A stretch of DNA of 64,000 bases from Paenibacillus antri. GTDB taxonomy: Bacteria; Bacillota; Bacilli; Paenibacillales; YIM-B00363. A program made the position numbers and the translations under genes. Location of the stretch: NCBI RefSeq assembly GCF_005765165.1, contig NZ_VCIW01000005.1:186001-250000 (forward strand), read 5' to 3'. This document shows, piece by piece, positions 26,780-35,343 of this stretch (its first letter is position 1; every line of letters begins with the position of its first letter). Under the pieces are notes generated by a model. It searched no databases. It worked only from the letters and a program-made list of their open reading frames with translations, and was not told the origin of the DNA.

Positions 26780-26817
26780 TTATGGAAACCTGCCCCGGCA
26801 ATATTGGTTGTCGGGGC
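26780..26817 (+). terminator. Hairpin after the KAP gene, distant copy of the island repeat
   Basis: CATTATGGAAACC precedes the 10-bp stem GCCCCGGCAA / TTGTCGGGGC (one G-U pair). The bases after it, ATTGTTCCCTGAGAAAC, again recall element B. The T-run is weak. Bases 26818-27001 hold no gene and mark the return to chromosomal composition. Confidence 0.6.
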
Positions 26818-27001
26818 TAATTGTTCCCTGAGAAACCGCAAACTTATTTCATTCAAATTCGACAACTGCCCTTCTGAAGGAACCACAACAGGAAAAAACA
26901 TACGATTGCCGAATTCTAAGACTACAGGAACGTATATTCCGTGACAAATTATTGACCCTTTGTGTAAGTAAACTTTGGAGAAGGGGAACGGAGGGGTGAG
27001 G

Positions 27002-27907
27002 GTGCTAGAACGTTTTCAAGGAAGTTTGATCGGATTGGCGGTAGGCGATGCATTGGGGACAGCTGTGGAATTCAAGAGACCCGGAACGTTCACGCCGGTG
27101 AAGGACATTACAGGTGGTGGCGCTTTCCAACTGCCGAAAGGCGCATGGACTGACGACACATCAATGGCGCTCTGCCTGGCGGAAAGCTTGATCGAATGCA
27201 AAGGCTTCAACGCGAAGGATCAGATGGAACGCTATGTGAAGTGGTATCGGAGAGGTGTTCTCAGTTCCACGGGGGAATGCTTCGATATCGGCAACGCTAC
27301 CGCAGAGGCGCTGCGGCGTTTCGAGAAGACGGGGGAACCGTTCAGCGGCTCAGATGATCCCTACGCGGCCGGGAATGGGTCGATCATGCGACTCGCCCCG
27401 GTTCCGTTGTATTACGCTTCGGACATTCGCGAAGCCATCCAATTGTCAGCCATCAGCTCGCGTACTACCCACGCTGCAACCGAGTGCGTGGACGCTTGCC
27501 GTCTGCTCGGTGCTTTTATCGCGTCGGCCGCCCTGGGAATGAAGAAAGAGGAGCTTCTTAGCACGGAGACTTTCGACAATCTCTGGAAGGACGATCCGCT
27601 TACGAAGAAGATTCTGGAAGTATATAAGGGAACCTACATGCGCCTCGAACCACCAGACATTCAAGGCAGTGGGTACGTTGTAAAATCGCTGGAGGCAGCG
27701 CTGTGGGCTTTTTATCACAGCAGCAGCTTTGAAGAGGGAGCACTTCTGGCTGTCAACCTTGGCGACGACGCCGACACGACTGGCGCTGTGTATGGGCAGC
27801 TGGCCGGCGCGTATTACGGACTGGATGAGATTCCTCAGCACTGGGTAGAGACGATTGTCATGAAAGAATATATTTTGGAGCTCGGACGAAGTATTTATAT
27901 AAAGTGA
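27002..27907 (+). CDS. ADP-ribosylglycohydrolase (DraG/ARH family)
   Basis: 301 residues from GTG 27002, set by GGAGGGG at 26990-26996 and by the family start MLERFQGSLIGLAVGDALG. The dinuclear metal site is complete: TDDTSM near the N-terminus and GDDADTTGAVYGQLAGA near the C-terminus. GNGSIMRLAP is also conserved. The enzyme removes ADP-ribose from proteins or small molecules in the cytoplasm. It sits beside the AT-rich island but has chromosomal composition, so membership in the island is doubtful. No ADP-ribosyltransferase is seen nearby. Confidence 0.9.
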   Translation: MLERFQGSLIGLAVGDALGTAVEFKRPGTFTPVKDITGGGAFQLPKGAWTDDTSMALCLAESLIECKGFNAKDQMERYVKWYRRGVLSSTGECFDIGNATAEALRRFEKTGEPFSGSDDPYAAGNGSIMRLAPVPLYYASDIREAIQLSAISSRTTHAATECVDACRLLGAFIASAALGMKKEELLSTETFDNLWKDDPLTKKILEVYKGTYMRLEPPDIQGSGYVVKSLEAALWAFYHSSSFEEGALLAVNLGDDADTTGAVYGQLAGAYYGLDEIPQHWVETIVMKEYILELGRSIYIK

Positions 27908-27915
27908 GGCATACA

Positions 27916-28108
27916 ATGAAAACTATTTTCACAGAACATATCGTTTCGATTGTTGGAGGAGCATGCTAGCCGATCCGAAAAAGCAATGGAAGGGAAGTAT
28001 TCCTCTTACGAGCTTGCGCATGCATGGACGCAAACGAGGAGCTTCCCAAGTCTATCGCAGAGGCAGCGGCAGTCTTGGACCATGTTAACCCCGTCCAAGG
28101 CTGCCGTC
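27916..28108 (+). pseudogene. Degraded fragment of a DUF6946-like gene
   Basis: Three short stretches in three frames line up as one protein: LADPKKQWK, then GKYSSYELAHAWTQ, then ANEELPKSIAEAAAVLDHVNP. The order and motif (W, YS, LA-W, P-S-A) recall a small DUF6946-type protein. At least two frameshifts separate the stretches, and an ATG at 27916 leads to an early stop. The family name is from memory and tentative; the broken state is clear from the sequence. Confidence 0.45.
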
Positions 28109-28122
28109 TTTATTACCTTAAC

Positions 28123-29592
28123 CTAATCCGCCGCCGTCGTGATCGCGATATGGTACTGATCCGCGTACCAATCCACCTTAGCGCCGAGCGATTCGCTGAC
28201 GAATCGGAGCGGGAGGTACGACGTGCCGGAGGAAATGAACGGCGCTTCCGCCATGACGACGGGGCTCCCGTTTTTGAGAACGGTTCCCGTCTCGTATTCG
28301 ACGACGATCGTTAGCGGCGAAGGATCGCCTTGTTCGATCGTAACGGACTTCGTCGTATGATCCCAGACGATCCGGGCTCCCATCGATTCGAAGACGGAAC
28401 GCAACGGGACGAACGTTTGCGCCCCGCGCAGCATGACGCCGTTCGCGAGGCGAACCGTCCGGCCGTCCAAGCTGACCGCGATCGGCTTCTGCATCGGTAC
28501 CGGCGTATCGTGAGAGAATTCCTCATCGCCCGCGCCGAGCATCGAGCCTTTGTTCACGCCCCAGCCCCACAACGAACCGTCCTCTTTTTGGAAAATGACA
28601 TGTCTGCCGCCTTCCGTCACCGAGACGACGTCCTCGGCCAGTTTGCGAAAGATGGCATCGGTCGGCATCGATTCGCGGCTGGTCGACGTCTCGTACAAGC
28701 TGCCGTCTTTCGTCAAGACGACGATCGATCGTTCGCAATGCACCGCTTGCTTGACGTCCGCGACGGCGGTTAGCGGAATCGGCGATTCCTGCTTATGGAC
28801 GATCGTGCCGTCCGAAACGCCCGTTCGCGTCGACCCCCAAAACCACAGACGCGAGGAAGCGTCGATCGCCAGTCTCACTTCCCGATACGCGGTGATGGAT
28901 TGGATATCCGGAAGATTTTCGATTCGATTCGCCGCGAGGCGGAGGGAGCTGTCCCAGCCGACGGTGTCCGTCCGAGTCACTTCCCATACGGTCCCGTCGG
29001 CGTTCAACACGACGTTGTTATCCGCGGCGACGGCCCCGGCGACGTCCGGAAGCGGCAGGACGGAGGCCAGGTCGTTATTGGCTGCCCATACCGATCCGTC
29101 CGATTTCACGAAGAGGTAAAACGATTGCGAAGAAACCGCGATATCGACGACGTCGTTTATTCCGTCTAGCAGGCGGGGCGCGCCGAGTTTGCCGTTCTCG
29201 TCCGAAGCCCGCACGAACACCTGGCCCGAGCGATCGAGCGCAAGCGCATGCGAATACCCATGAACGACTTCCTTCAATCCATCCGCTTCCGGCAAGGCTT
29301 CCATCCGAAGCTCCCCTGACGGGTTCTCCTCCCAAATCCAAACGGTTCCGTCTTCCTTGACGATCCAACCTCCTTCGAAAGCTTCCTCTACGTTCGTTAA
29401 GCCGACGATTTGCGTGGGGACCGCCTTCGGACCGCCCCATTCCCAATACGTTCCATCCGTCTTGACCAACGAGCCGGAGCCGAACGAACGCACATAGGGC
29501 GCAACCGTCTCTGCCGCGCTAGCCGGCAGGACCGACGGCGAGGCGAGCAGGGCCGCAGCGACCGCCGCTAATAAGGTCTTCCGTATTTTCAT
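28123..29592 (-). CDS. Secreted RCC1-repeat protein with C-terminal CuAO_N domain
   Basis: 489 residues from ATG 29592, with a GGAGGATAC-type ribosome site just upstream. A Sec signal peptide ends near ASA (residue 27). Residues about 30-380 form RCC1-like propeller blades (LVKTDGTYWEWGG, IVKEDGTVWIWEE, LFVKSDGSVWAANN, LWGWGVNKGSMLGAG). Residues about 385-489 hold a CuAO_N domain with two halves (FVPLRSVFESMGARIVWD, YLPLRFVSESLGAKVDW). It would act outside the cell, possibly in wall or ligand binding. Function is unknown; the start further upstream is rejected for lack of a signal peptide. Confidence 0.87.
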   Translation of the reverse strand: MKIRKTLLAAVAAALLASPSVLPASAAETVAPYVRSFGSGSLVKTDGTYWEWGGPKAVPTQIVGLTNVEEAFEGGWIVKEDGTVWIWEENPSGELRMEALPEADGLKEVVHGYSHALALDRSGQVFVRASDENGKLGAPRLLDGINDVVDIAVSSQSFYLFVKSDGSVWAANNDLASVLPLPDVAGAVAADNNVVLNADGTVWEVTRTDTVGWDSSLRLAANRIENLPDIQSITAYREVRLAIDASSRLWFWGSTRTGVSDGTIVHKQESPIPLTAVADVKQAVHCERSIVVLTKDGSLYETSTSRESMPTDAIFRKLAEDVVSVTEGGRHVIFQKEDGSLWGWGVNKGSMLGAGDEEFSHDTPVPMQKPIAVSLDGRTVRLANGVMLRGAQTFVPLRSVFESMGARIVWDHTTKSVTIEQGDPSPLTIVVEYETGTVLKNGSPVVMAEAPFISSGTSYLPLRFVSESLGAKVDWYADQYHIAITTAAD

Positions 29593-29770
29593 GATCGTAT
29601 CCTCCGATATTGGAATGAACAGCTGAATATATAGACGCATTGATATGGGGAAAGTTCCCTTATTCCAGCTCGCCGAAGCAACTTCAAGAAAGTTTAAAAT
29701 CATTCGCCATCTGCGTTAACGGAACGATGTTATGGTAAAGGCGTTAAGAACGAAGGAGGCGAACGAAACG

Positions 29771-30748
29771 ATGGATACGGCAAGTCATGTATTGTTCGGC
29801 GTGACGCTCGCGGGGCTCGCGACGGCGATCGATCCGGCGATCGCCGCGGAACCCGGCGCGTTCGGCGGGGCATGGATCGCGTCGCTCGTCGTCGCGTCGC
29901 ATGCGCCCGACTTCGACATCGTCGCGAGGATCAAAGGCCAGGCCGCTTACGTTCGGCTTCATCGCGGCGTCTCGCATTCGATCCCCGCATGGTTCTTGTG
30001 GCCGCTTCCGATCGCGCTTATTTACGCGGCTGCCTCCGGGTTCGCCGAGGCTGCCTTACATGCGTACGCTTGGGCGTTGGCCGCGGTCGTCCTACACGTC
30101 TTGCTCGATGCGCTTAACGGCTACGGCGTGCAATGCTTACGTCCTTTTACGAAAAGATGGGTCCATCTAGACGCTCTGACTCTATTCGACCCCTATTTGT
30201 TCGTTCTGCATCTGGGCGCGGCCGCGCTTTGGCTGGCGGGAGCGGCCGATCCCGTTCCGCTCTTTCCGGCGCTGTACTCGGCGACGGCGTTCTACGTCGG
30301 ATGGCGCGTATGGCGGCAACGGCGGCGCCTTCGTCGGCTGCGCGAGGCGCTCGGCGGGACGGCGAGCTGCTACGTAACGCCCTGTATGCATCCGTGGCGA
30401 TGGTCGTTCGCCGCCGAGCGGGAGGACGCGTTCGTCTCCGGATTTATCCGATGCGGACGGATCGAGGATGTGGTCGAAATCCCCAAAGGGGCGCCGCTCG
30501 CCGATCATCCGCTCGTCGAAGCGTCCAAGCGGACCGAAGCGGTCCGTTCTTTCCTCGCGTTCGCGCAGCGAGCGCATGTTTTCATAACTGAGGACGAATC
30601 CGGAACGGTCGTCGCGTGGCGCGACATGCGCTTCCGGTTCGGGCGCCGTCTCCCGTTCGGGGCGGACGTCGCGTTCGATCGGCAACGGGCGGTCGTGTCT
30701 GAACAGATCGGCTGGCGTAAGAAGGCGTGGGAAGGACCCTACGTTTGA
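29771..30748 (+). CDS. DUF457/YdjM-type membrane-bound metal-dependent hydrolase
   Basis: 325 residues from ATG 29771 (AGGAGG 11 bases upstream). The start MDTASHVLFGVTLAG, the motif HAPDFD and HRGVSHS match the YdjM/DUF457 family, whose conserved His/Asp residues suggest metal-dependent hydrolysis at the membrane. About four membrane segments fill the first 200 residues; a soluble tail of about 120 residues follows. The B. subtilis relative is LexA-regulated (established), but no SOS box is obvious here. It reads divergently from the RCC1 gene. Confidence 0.83.
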   Translation: MDTASHVLFGVTLAGLATAIDPAIAAEPGAFGGAWIASLVVASHAPDFDIVARIKGQAAYVRLHRGVSHSIPAWFLWPLPIALIYAAASGFAEAALHAYAWALAAVVLHVLLDALNGYGVQCLRPFTKRWVHLDALTLFDPYLFVLHLGAAALWLAGAADPVPLFPALYSATAFYVGWRVWRQRRRLRRLREALGGTASCYVTPCMHPWRWSFAAEREDAFVSGFIRCGRIEDVVEIPKGAPLADHPLVEASKRTEAVRSFLAFAQRAHVFITEDESGTVVAWRDMRFRFGRRLPFGADVAFDRQRAVVSEQIGWRKKAWEGPYV

Positions 30749-30835
30749 CGTTCGAAATAGGAGAGCAACCTCTCGAAAGGAAGGCTGTGGTACAACAGAG
30801 ATGCAGTACTAAAATGACGCCAGGAGATGAAGCGC

Positions 30836-31600
30836 ATGGGTAAGTTAGCGAATAAAGTAGCGATCGTGACAGGAGGGAGCCGGGGCATCGGCCGGGCCAT
30901 CGCGCAGCGGCTTGGCCGCGAAGGAGCGACGGTCGCCGTGCATTACGCCGTGAACCGAAGCGCGGCCGAAGAGGTGGTCGGCGAGATTGTTCAAGGCGGC
31001 GGCTCCGCATTTTCCGTGGGCTCCGATCTCGGAACTCTTGACGGAATCCGCACCTTCTATGCCGGCGTGAAACGAGAGTTGGAGGCTAGATTCGGCACGG
31101 CCGGATTCGATATTCTCGTGAACAATGCGGGAATGGGTCTTGCGGCGACCATCGAAGACACGAAGGAGGAGGACTTCGACTCGGTGATGTCGCTGAATGT
31201 GAAGGCGCCCTTCTTTATGATCCAGCAGGCGCTGCCCGATCTCCGCAACGATGGACGCATCATTCAAATCTCTTCAGCCGTTACGCGTATTTCTCTGCCG
31301 GCCATTCCTGCGTACAGCATGTCGAAGGCGGCGATCAACGGATTGACGCTTTCGCTCGCGAATCAGCTCGGACCGCGCGGGATTACGATCAATGCGATCG
31401 CGCCGGGATTCGTCGCTACGGATATGAACGCCGGCATGCTGCAGGACCCGGGAAGCCGCCGGTTCGGCGCCGACTTTTCCATCTTCGGCAGATGGGGGGA
31501 GCCGCAGGATATCGCGGACATCGCGGCGTTCCTCGCGTCCCCCGAGGGCGGGTGGATCACCGGTCAGGTTCTGGATGCAAGCGGCGGTTCGCACCTGTAA
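30836..31600 (+). CDS. SDR-family oxidoreductase
   Basis: 254 residues. ATG 30836 is chosen over 30827 because AGGAG (30822-30826) lies 9 bases before it and directly abuts the other. Motifs are TGGSRGIG (cofactor), VNNAGMG, ISSAV with the catalytic Ser, and YSMSK with Tyr and Lys. The end WITGQVLDASGGSHL is typical of FabG-like reductases. The neighbours give no pathway, so it could reduce a 3-oxoacyl or ketone substrate. It ends in a bidirectional terminator shared with the facing operon. Confidence 0.88.
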   Translation: MGKLANKVAIVTGGSRGIGRAIAQRLGREGATVAVHYAVNRSAAEEVVGEIVQGGGSAFSVGSDLGTLDGIRTFYAGVKRELEARFGTAGFDILVNNAGMGLAATIEDTKEEDFDSVMSLNVKAPFFMIQQALPDLRNDGRIIQISSAVTRISLPAIPAYSMSKAAINGLTLSLANQLGPRGITINAIAPGFVATDMNAGMLQDPGSRRFGADFSIFGRWGEPQDIADIAAFLASPEGGWITGQVLDASGGSHL

Positions 31601-31636
31601 ATACAAACAGCCCCGAGATTCGGGGCTGTTTGTATT
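31600..31636. terminator. Bidirectional terminator between facing operons
   Basis: A perfect 16-bp stem (AATACAAACAGCCCCG and complement) with a 5-base loop. Both flanks supply A/T runs, serving the rightward SDR gene and the leftward ABC operon. Confidence 0.93.
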
Positions 31637-31637
31637 C

Positions 31638-32483
31638 TTACAGATCCTTCCGGCTGAACGCTCGGCATCCCAGCAAGAGCAGAAGCGCAACATACCCTGC
31701 CGTATATAATAGGTAGGAGTTCGAAGGAACGCTCGATATGGAAAAGGGTCCCATGTCGGAGATCGCCAGCCCCGCCCAATCCGCTCCACCGATCACCTCG
31801 TAAAGGCTTCTCCGGTAAACCGAGTCGGTGGGCAGGAGCAACCCGATCAGCAGTACGAATTTATCCAATGCAGGGTGAGACCCTTCATAGACCGTTATCC
31901 CTTCGACGAGCCCGGTAAAGAGCGCGAGCCCGTACAGCAAGGCGGCGCAAATTCCGTTCCCCAGCATCGGCAAATAGACGGAGCCTAGCATGGTAAGCGA
32001 CAAGAGAAGAAGCGGCATCCAGACGAATAGCGCTAAGCCTCGAACCACGTCCCCCGCCAGTACGGGAAGTCCGGCCAGGCTGTGAATGGTCCAAATGACG
32101 GAAAGGAACAGGATGGCGCTGTAAGCGGCGATCCAGACGGCGTGACCCAACCATTTGGCCAGATAAAGCTTCCAGCGGGGGAGGGGCCGGGCGGCGACGG
32201 CCAGCAGCAATCCGTTCTCCTGTTCGCCCGTGACGGTTCCCATCGACGAGAAGAGCACGAAGAAGGCAGACAGAAATTGCGCGAAAAAAAGTCCCAACAC
32301 CATCAGCACCATACTGTTCAACAATCGTTCGGCGGGGGAGCTTTGGCTTTGCGCCGCCGCGCCGGCCAGCTCCCTGGCCCCGAAGGCGAACAAGACCAGA
32401 AAGACGAAGGTCAGAACGATAGTAACCAGGAACACCCGCTTGCGGGTGAGCTCCTTGAAGGTGGCGGAGATGTACATGGTCAT
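31638..32483 (-). CDS. ABC-2 type transporter permease
   Basis: 281 residues from ATG 32483, which overlaps the stop of the ATPase gene (ATGA). Six membrane segments, a large first extracytoplasmic loop and the conserved patch GTVTGEQENGLLLAVAARPLPRWKLYLAKWLG mark an ABC-2/NosY-like exporter subunit. It works with the adjacent ATPase, probably as a homodimer. It is the last gene of a leftward operon led by an ECF sigma factor and anti-sigma factor, so the transporter is a likely member of that sigma's response. Confidence 0.88.
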   Translation of the reverse strand: MTMYISATFKELTRKRVFLVTIVLTFVFLVLFAFGARELAGAAAQSQSSPAERLLNSMVLMVLGLFFAQFLSAFFVLFSSMGTVTGEQENGLLLAVAARPLPRWKLYLAKWLGHAVWIAAYSAILFLSVIWTIHSLAGLPVLAGDVVRGLALFVWMPLLLLSLTMLGSVYLPMLGNGICAALLYGLALFTGLVEGITVYEGSHPALDKFVLLIGLLLPTDSVYRRSLYEVIGGADWAGLAISDMGPFSISSVPSNSYLLYTAGYVALLLLLGCRAFSRKDL

Positions 32484-33460
32484 TGCAAGACGCCTCCTTC
32501 TCGAGATCGGGCCATCCGAAGGAACCAAGCTTCCAGATTGTTCGGCTCAGGGCCGGATTCGTAAAGCGTCAGGCCGTTCCGGATCAATAAAGAGCATAGG
32601 TAACCGGCTTGCTCCCGGTCTGCGACGCGGGCGGATAGGAGGGCGTTGCCGTTCGCATCCGCGTCGACCAGGCGCAGCAGCGGGGAGGAGAAGGCGGCGC
32701 CGACGGCGTTGTTCAGCTCCGCCAACGTCTCGGGAAGCCAGCCGCCGAGCCGGAAGCGCCAGTTGGCCCCGGTATCGCCGGAACCGCCGAGCAGCTTGTA
32801 CAGCGGACCGGACGCCAGCAGTTCGCCTCCGTACAGGAAGGCAGCTTCGTCGCACAGCTCCTCTACATCCTCAAGTAGATGACTATTAAGAAACACCGTC
32901 ACCCCCTTGCCCCGAAGCCGCTTCAGCAAACTGCGGATCTCGAAGCGCCCGACAGGATCCAATGCCGAAGCGGGTTCGTCCAGAATGACCAGCTCGGGCT
33001 CGAGGAGCAGGGCGGCCGCCAAGCCGAGGCGCTGCTGCATTCCCTTGGAGAAGCCGCCGACTCTGCGGTCCGCGGCATCTAGCAGGCCGACCAGCTCTAA
33101 TGTGTCCCGAATTCGGCTACGGAAAGCAGGCGCCCGCGTTTCCCGGGGACGCAGCCCCCCCAGTTGACCATGGAAGCGGAGCACTTCGACCGGAGTCAGC
33201 CAATCTTGGAAACGGAACAGCTCGGGCAAATACCCGAGCTTGCGCCGCGCCTCAGGCCGGCCGAGGGGCCGTCCCAACACGGCGGCCCGCCCGGAATCGG
33301 GGCGGTGAAGGCCGGCCAGCATCTTGACGAAGGTGCTCTTGCCGGCGCCGTTAGGTCCCAGCAGGCCGAAGATGCAGCCCTCCGGCACTTGCAAGGTGAT
33401 GCCGCGGCAGCCGCCGCGGCCGTTGTAGGTTTTGGTCAGATCCTCCGTGTCGATCATCAT
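32480..33460 (-). CDS. ABC transporter ATP-binding protein
   Basis: 326 residues with Walker A GPNGAGKST (35-43), signature FSKGMQQRLGLA, Walker B LVILDEPASALDP and an H-loop in NSHLLEDVEELCD. The subfamily resembles CcmA/NosF-type ATPases paired with ABC-2 permeases for export or bacteriocin/antibiotic resistance. A C-terminal extension of about 100 residues follows the nucleotide-binding domain. ATG 33460 (or 33457) overlaps the anti-sigma stop, and its own stop overlaps the permease start, so translation is coupled across three genes. Confidence 0.93.
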   Translation of the reverse strand: MMIDTEDLTKTYNGRGGCRGITLQVPEGCIFGLLGPNGAGKSTFVKMLAGLHRPDSGRAAVLGRPLGRPEARRKLGYLPELFRFQDWLTPVEVLRFHGQLGGLRPRETRAPAFRSRIRDTLELVGLLDAADRRVGGFSKGMQQRLGLAAALLLEPELVILDEPASALDPVGRFEIRSLLKRLRGKGVTVFLNSHLLEDVEELCDEAAFLYGGELLASGPLYKLLGGSGDTGANWRFRLGGWLPETLAELNNAVGAAFSSPLLRLVDADANGNALLSARVADREQAGYLCSLLIRNGLTLYESGPEPNNLEAWFLRMARSREGGVLQ

Positions 33461-34608
33461 GGCAGGATGAGCTCCTCCGCGGCCTGCCGGAAGTCGGCTT
33501 CCGCGGGGAACTGTTCCATATCCCCGCTCAGCAATCCCATCCGCTCCCCGTCAAGCCAGAGCAGATACCGTCGCCCGCCGTCCTCGGTCATGATCGCATC
33601 ATGTCCGTTCAACCGAAGGTTGGAGGTCACGCCGTCGCGGGCCGGAACCGGCAGCGTACTCTGCCAATCGCCGATGGCGGCCAACTTGGTCCGCAGGCTG
33701 TCCGGCAGCACGGGTAACCCCAGCACTGCTTCGCGGACCTGGGCCGGATCGATGCCGTCTTCCACGGCGAGCTCCGGCTTGCCGAATTGGAGCAGCCGCA
33801 CCGGCTTGCCCGACAAGCTGCCCTCCGAAGCGACGCCGTCCGGAATATGCAGCCGGATCGCCTTACCGTTCGCTTCGGCCGGCAGGGTGGAGGCTCCGCC
33901 CAAACGGGTGAGCAGCCGATTGACGGCATCTACCTTCAGGTTCAAGGTGAGCGTAGTAGCCGGCTGATATTCGGGGGACGGGGAGTCTTCCAACCGGAGC
34001 AGGGCGCCGCCCATCTTTTGTTCCGCTTCGTCCCAAGTCACGGTACGGGCTTCGCCGCCGCCGGATTGGGACAAAGTGCCGTACTGCGCCAGGCTGAAGC
34101 TCCGGTCTCCCTCGGGCGAGCCGCTCTCCAGAATGCTTGAGATGGTCGCCATGTCGTCCGCCGAAATCTCGACTCCGACCATGTGCTGAATGCGGAAGGT
34201 TTGCATCATGACGGCCAGCGCCCGATCTCCCATGGGGGTGGCGAACAAGCCGACCGCCATGACGGCGGCGGCGACCCCGGCCGTCCATCTCCGAAGCCTG
34301 CGCTTGGCCGGTCTTTCGGTTCGCCAGACGCCGTGCGCCCCGTTCACCCTTGCCGCGCTGAGCGTTTCCGTCGACTGGAATACTTCTGACCTCTTCATAT
34401 CGATCGCACCATCCTTCTCGTAATGATCTCGATTCCCATCCCACAGCGCTCGCGACTCTAACCTTGCTTCGTCCGGCTGCGGATCTTCCGCCGCCTGCTT
34501 CCAAAACGCCGGAGCCGGTTCGCGAGAAGCTCGCCTTTCGAACCGAATCCAAGCCCGCTCCGCATCAAATACCGGTTCGCCGTCGTTCCGCTTCATTCCG
34601 TCCGCCAT
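33457..34608 (-). CDS. Membrane anti-sigma factor
   Basis: 383 residues. A cytoplasmic N-terminal part of about 105 residues is followed by one membrane helix (WTAGVAAAVMAVGLFA) and a large external domain resembling the DUF4367-type sensor domain of Bacillus anti-sigma factors (TLNLKVDAVNRLL, LWLDGERMGLLSG). It should hold the ECF sigma factor at the membrane until a signal frees it. The reading frame starts 44 bases inside the sigma gene, a normal coupled overlap. ATG 34596 is an alternative start. Confidence 0.82.
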   Translation of the reverse strand: MADGMKRNDGEPVFDAERAWIRFERRASREPAPAFWKQAAEDPQPDEARLESRALWDGNRDHYEKDGAIDMKRSEVFQSTETLSAARVNGAHGVWRTERPAKRRLRRWTAGVAAAVMAVGLFATPMGDRALAVMMQTFRIQHMVGVEISADDMATISSILESGSPEGDRSFSLAQYGTLSQSGGGEARTVTWDEAEQKMGGALLRLEDSPSPEYQPATTLTLNLKVDAVNRLLTRLGGASTLPAEANGKAIRLHIPDGVASEGSLSGKPVRLLQFGKPELAVEDGIDPAQVREAVLGLPVLPDSLRTKLAAIGDWQSTLPVPARDGVTSNLRLNGHDAIMTEDGGRRYLLWLDGERMGLLSGDMEQFPAEADFRQAAEELILP

Positions 34609-35134
34609 CGCGCTGCCCCTCCTCCTGTCCGTATTTTTTCTTCATTCGTTCTTCCGCCCTGGCTAGCAGCGAACCGACGATCTTCGGATTGACCTCCAGC
34701 CGGAGGGCGATCTCTTCGTAGCTGTACCCTTCCTCCCGAAGCAGGAGGGCGGTCCGATCTCGTTCCGAGAGCTTCCTCAGTACTCTGCGAACCACGTCCT
34801 TCTCCCATTCGCGGATGACCTGCGTTTCACCCGAAGGGGCGGCGCCTTCCGACCAAGCGGCCACTCTGGCGCTCTCCTTTACCAATAACGCCTTGCCCGA
34901 CGACCGTTGTCTCAAATAATCGTAACCTACCCGGGTCAGCACTCGGTGCAGCCAGGCGCCGACAGCCTCCAGCCGGTCGGGCGGGGTTCGATAGAGCCTT
35001 AGAAACACCTCTTGAGCCAGATCCTCCGCCGCCGCATAGTCGCCGGTCAACGCATAGAGCTTCCGCGCTACTCCAGGGTAATGCTCCCGGAACAGGCGTT
35101 GGAACAACTCGGGTACCTGTGCGCCTTCCTCCAT
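34565..35134 (-). CDS. ECF-type RNA polymerase sigma factor
   Basis: 189 residues from ATG 35134. Region 2 contains AEDLAQEVFLRLYRTPPD with the core-binding helix; region 4 contains RTALLLREEGYSYEEIALRLEVNPKIVGSLLARAEERMKKKY, a complete helix-turn-helix. A longer frame from ATG 35209 would add an unrelated N-terminus and covers the leader, so it is rejected. It heads the operon sigma / anti-sigma / ABC ATPase / ABC permease, pointing to an envelope-stress or antibiotic response. Confidence 0.92.
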   Translation of the reverse strand: MEEGAQVPELFQRLFREHYPGVARKLYALTGDYAAAEDLAQEVFLRLYRTPPDRLEAVGAWLHRVLTRVGYDYLRQRSSGKALLVKESARVAAWSEGAAPSGETQVIREWEKDVVRRVLRKLSERDRTALLLREEGYSYEEIALRLEVNPKIVGSLLARAEERMKKKYGQEEGQRDGGRNEAERRRTGI

Positions 35135-35239
35135 GTTGCCGCCGCGCCCCCTTTCGCTTATAAGACGGTTGTCGAATCGATTTTGTAGCAGGGAAAAGAT
35201 GAAAATCAATTAAAATACATCCTGTAGCAATCAAAATAT

Positions 35240-35267
35240 ATTGTAAAGCGATAAATTTGTCTGTCAA
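35240..35267 (-). promoter_or_regulatory. Housekeeping promoter of the ECF sigma operon
   Basis: Reading leftward: TTGACA (35267-35262), 16-bp spacer, TACAAT (35245-35240). The start would be near 35233, about 100 bases before the sigma gene. Confidence 0.75.
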
Positions 35268-35296
35268 GTGTGCCGGATTGAAAAAGGTAGCAAAAA

Positions 35297-35324
35297 TTGA
35301 CGACGCACCCTATAGGTGTAAAAT
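35297..35324 (+). promoter_or_regulatory. Promoter of the RHH / MutS-like operon
   Basis: TTGACG (35297-35302), 16-bp spacer, TAAAAT (35319-35324). The spacer contains the small palindrome CCTATAGG, a possible site for autoregulation by the ribbon-helix-helix protein encoded next. Confidence 0.65.
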
Positions 35325-35343
35325 ACAGGGTAGGTGATGCCGA

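Noticed and set aside
26821-27001. Direct repeats that could be integration sites at the island edges
   Set aside because: Reading both edges gave no convincing direct repeat, tRNA gene or recombinase gene, so no attachment site is called.
27002-27907. ADP-ribosylglycohydrolase as part of a toxin-antitoxin pair with an ADP-ribosyltransferase
   Set aside because: No transferase-like gene was found next to it, and its base composition matches the chromosome rather than the island.
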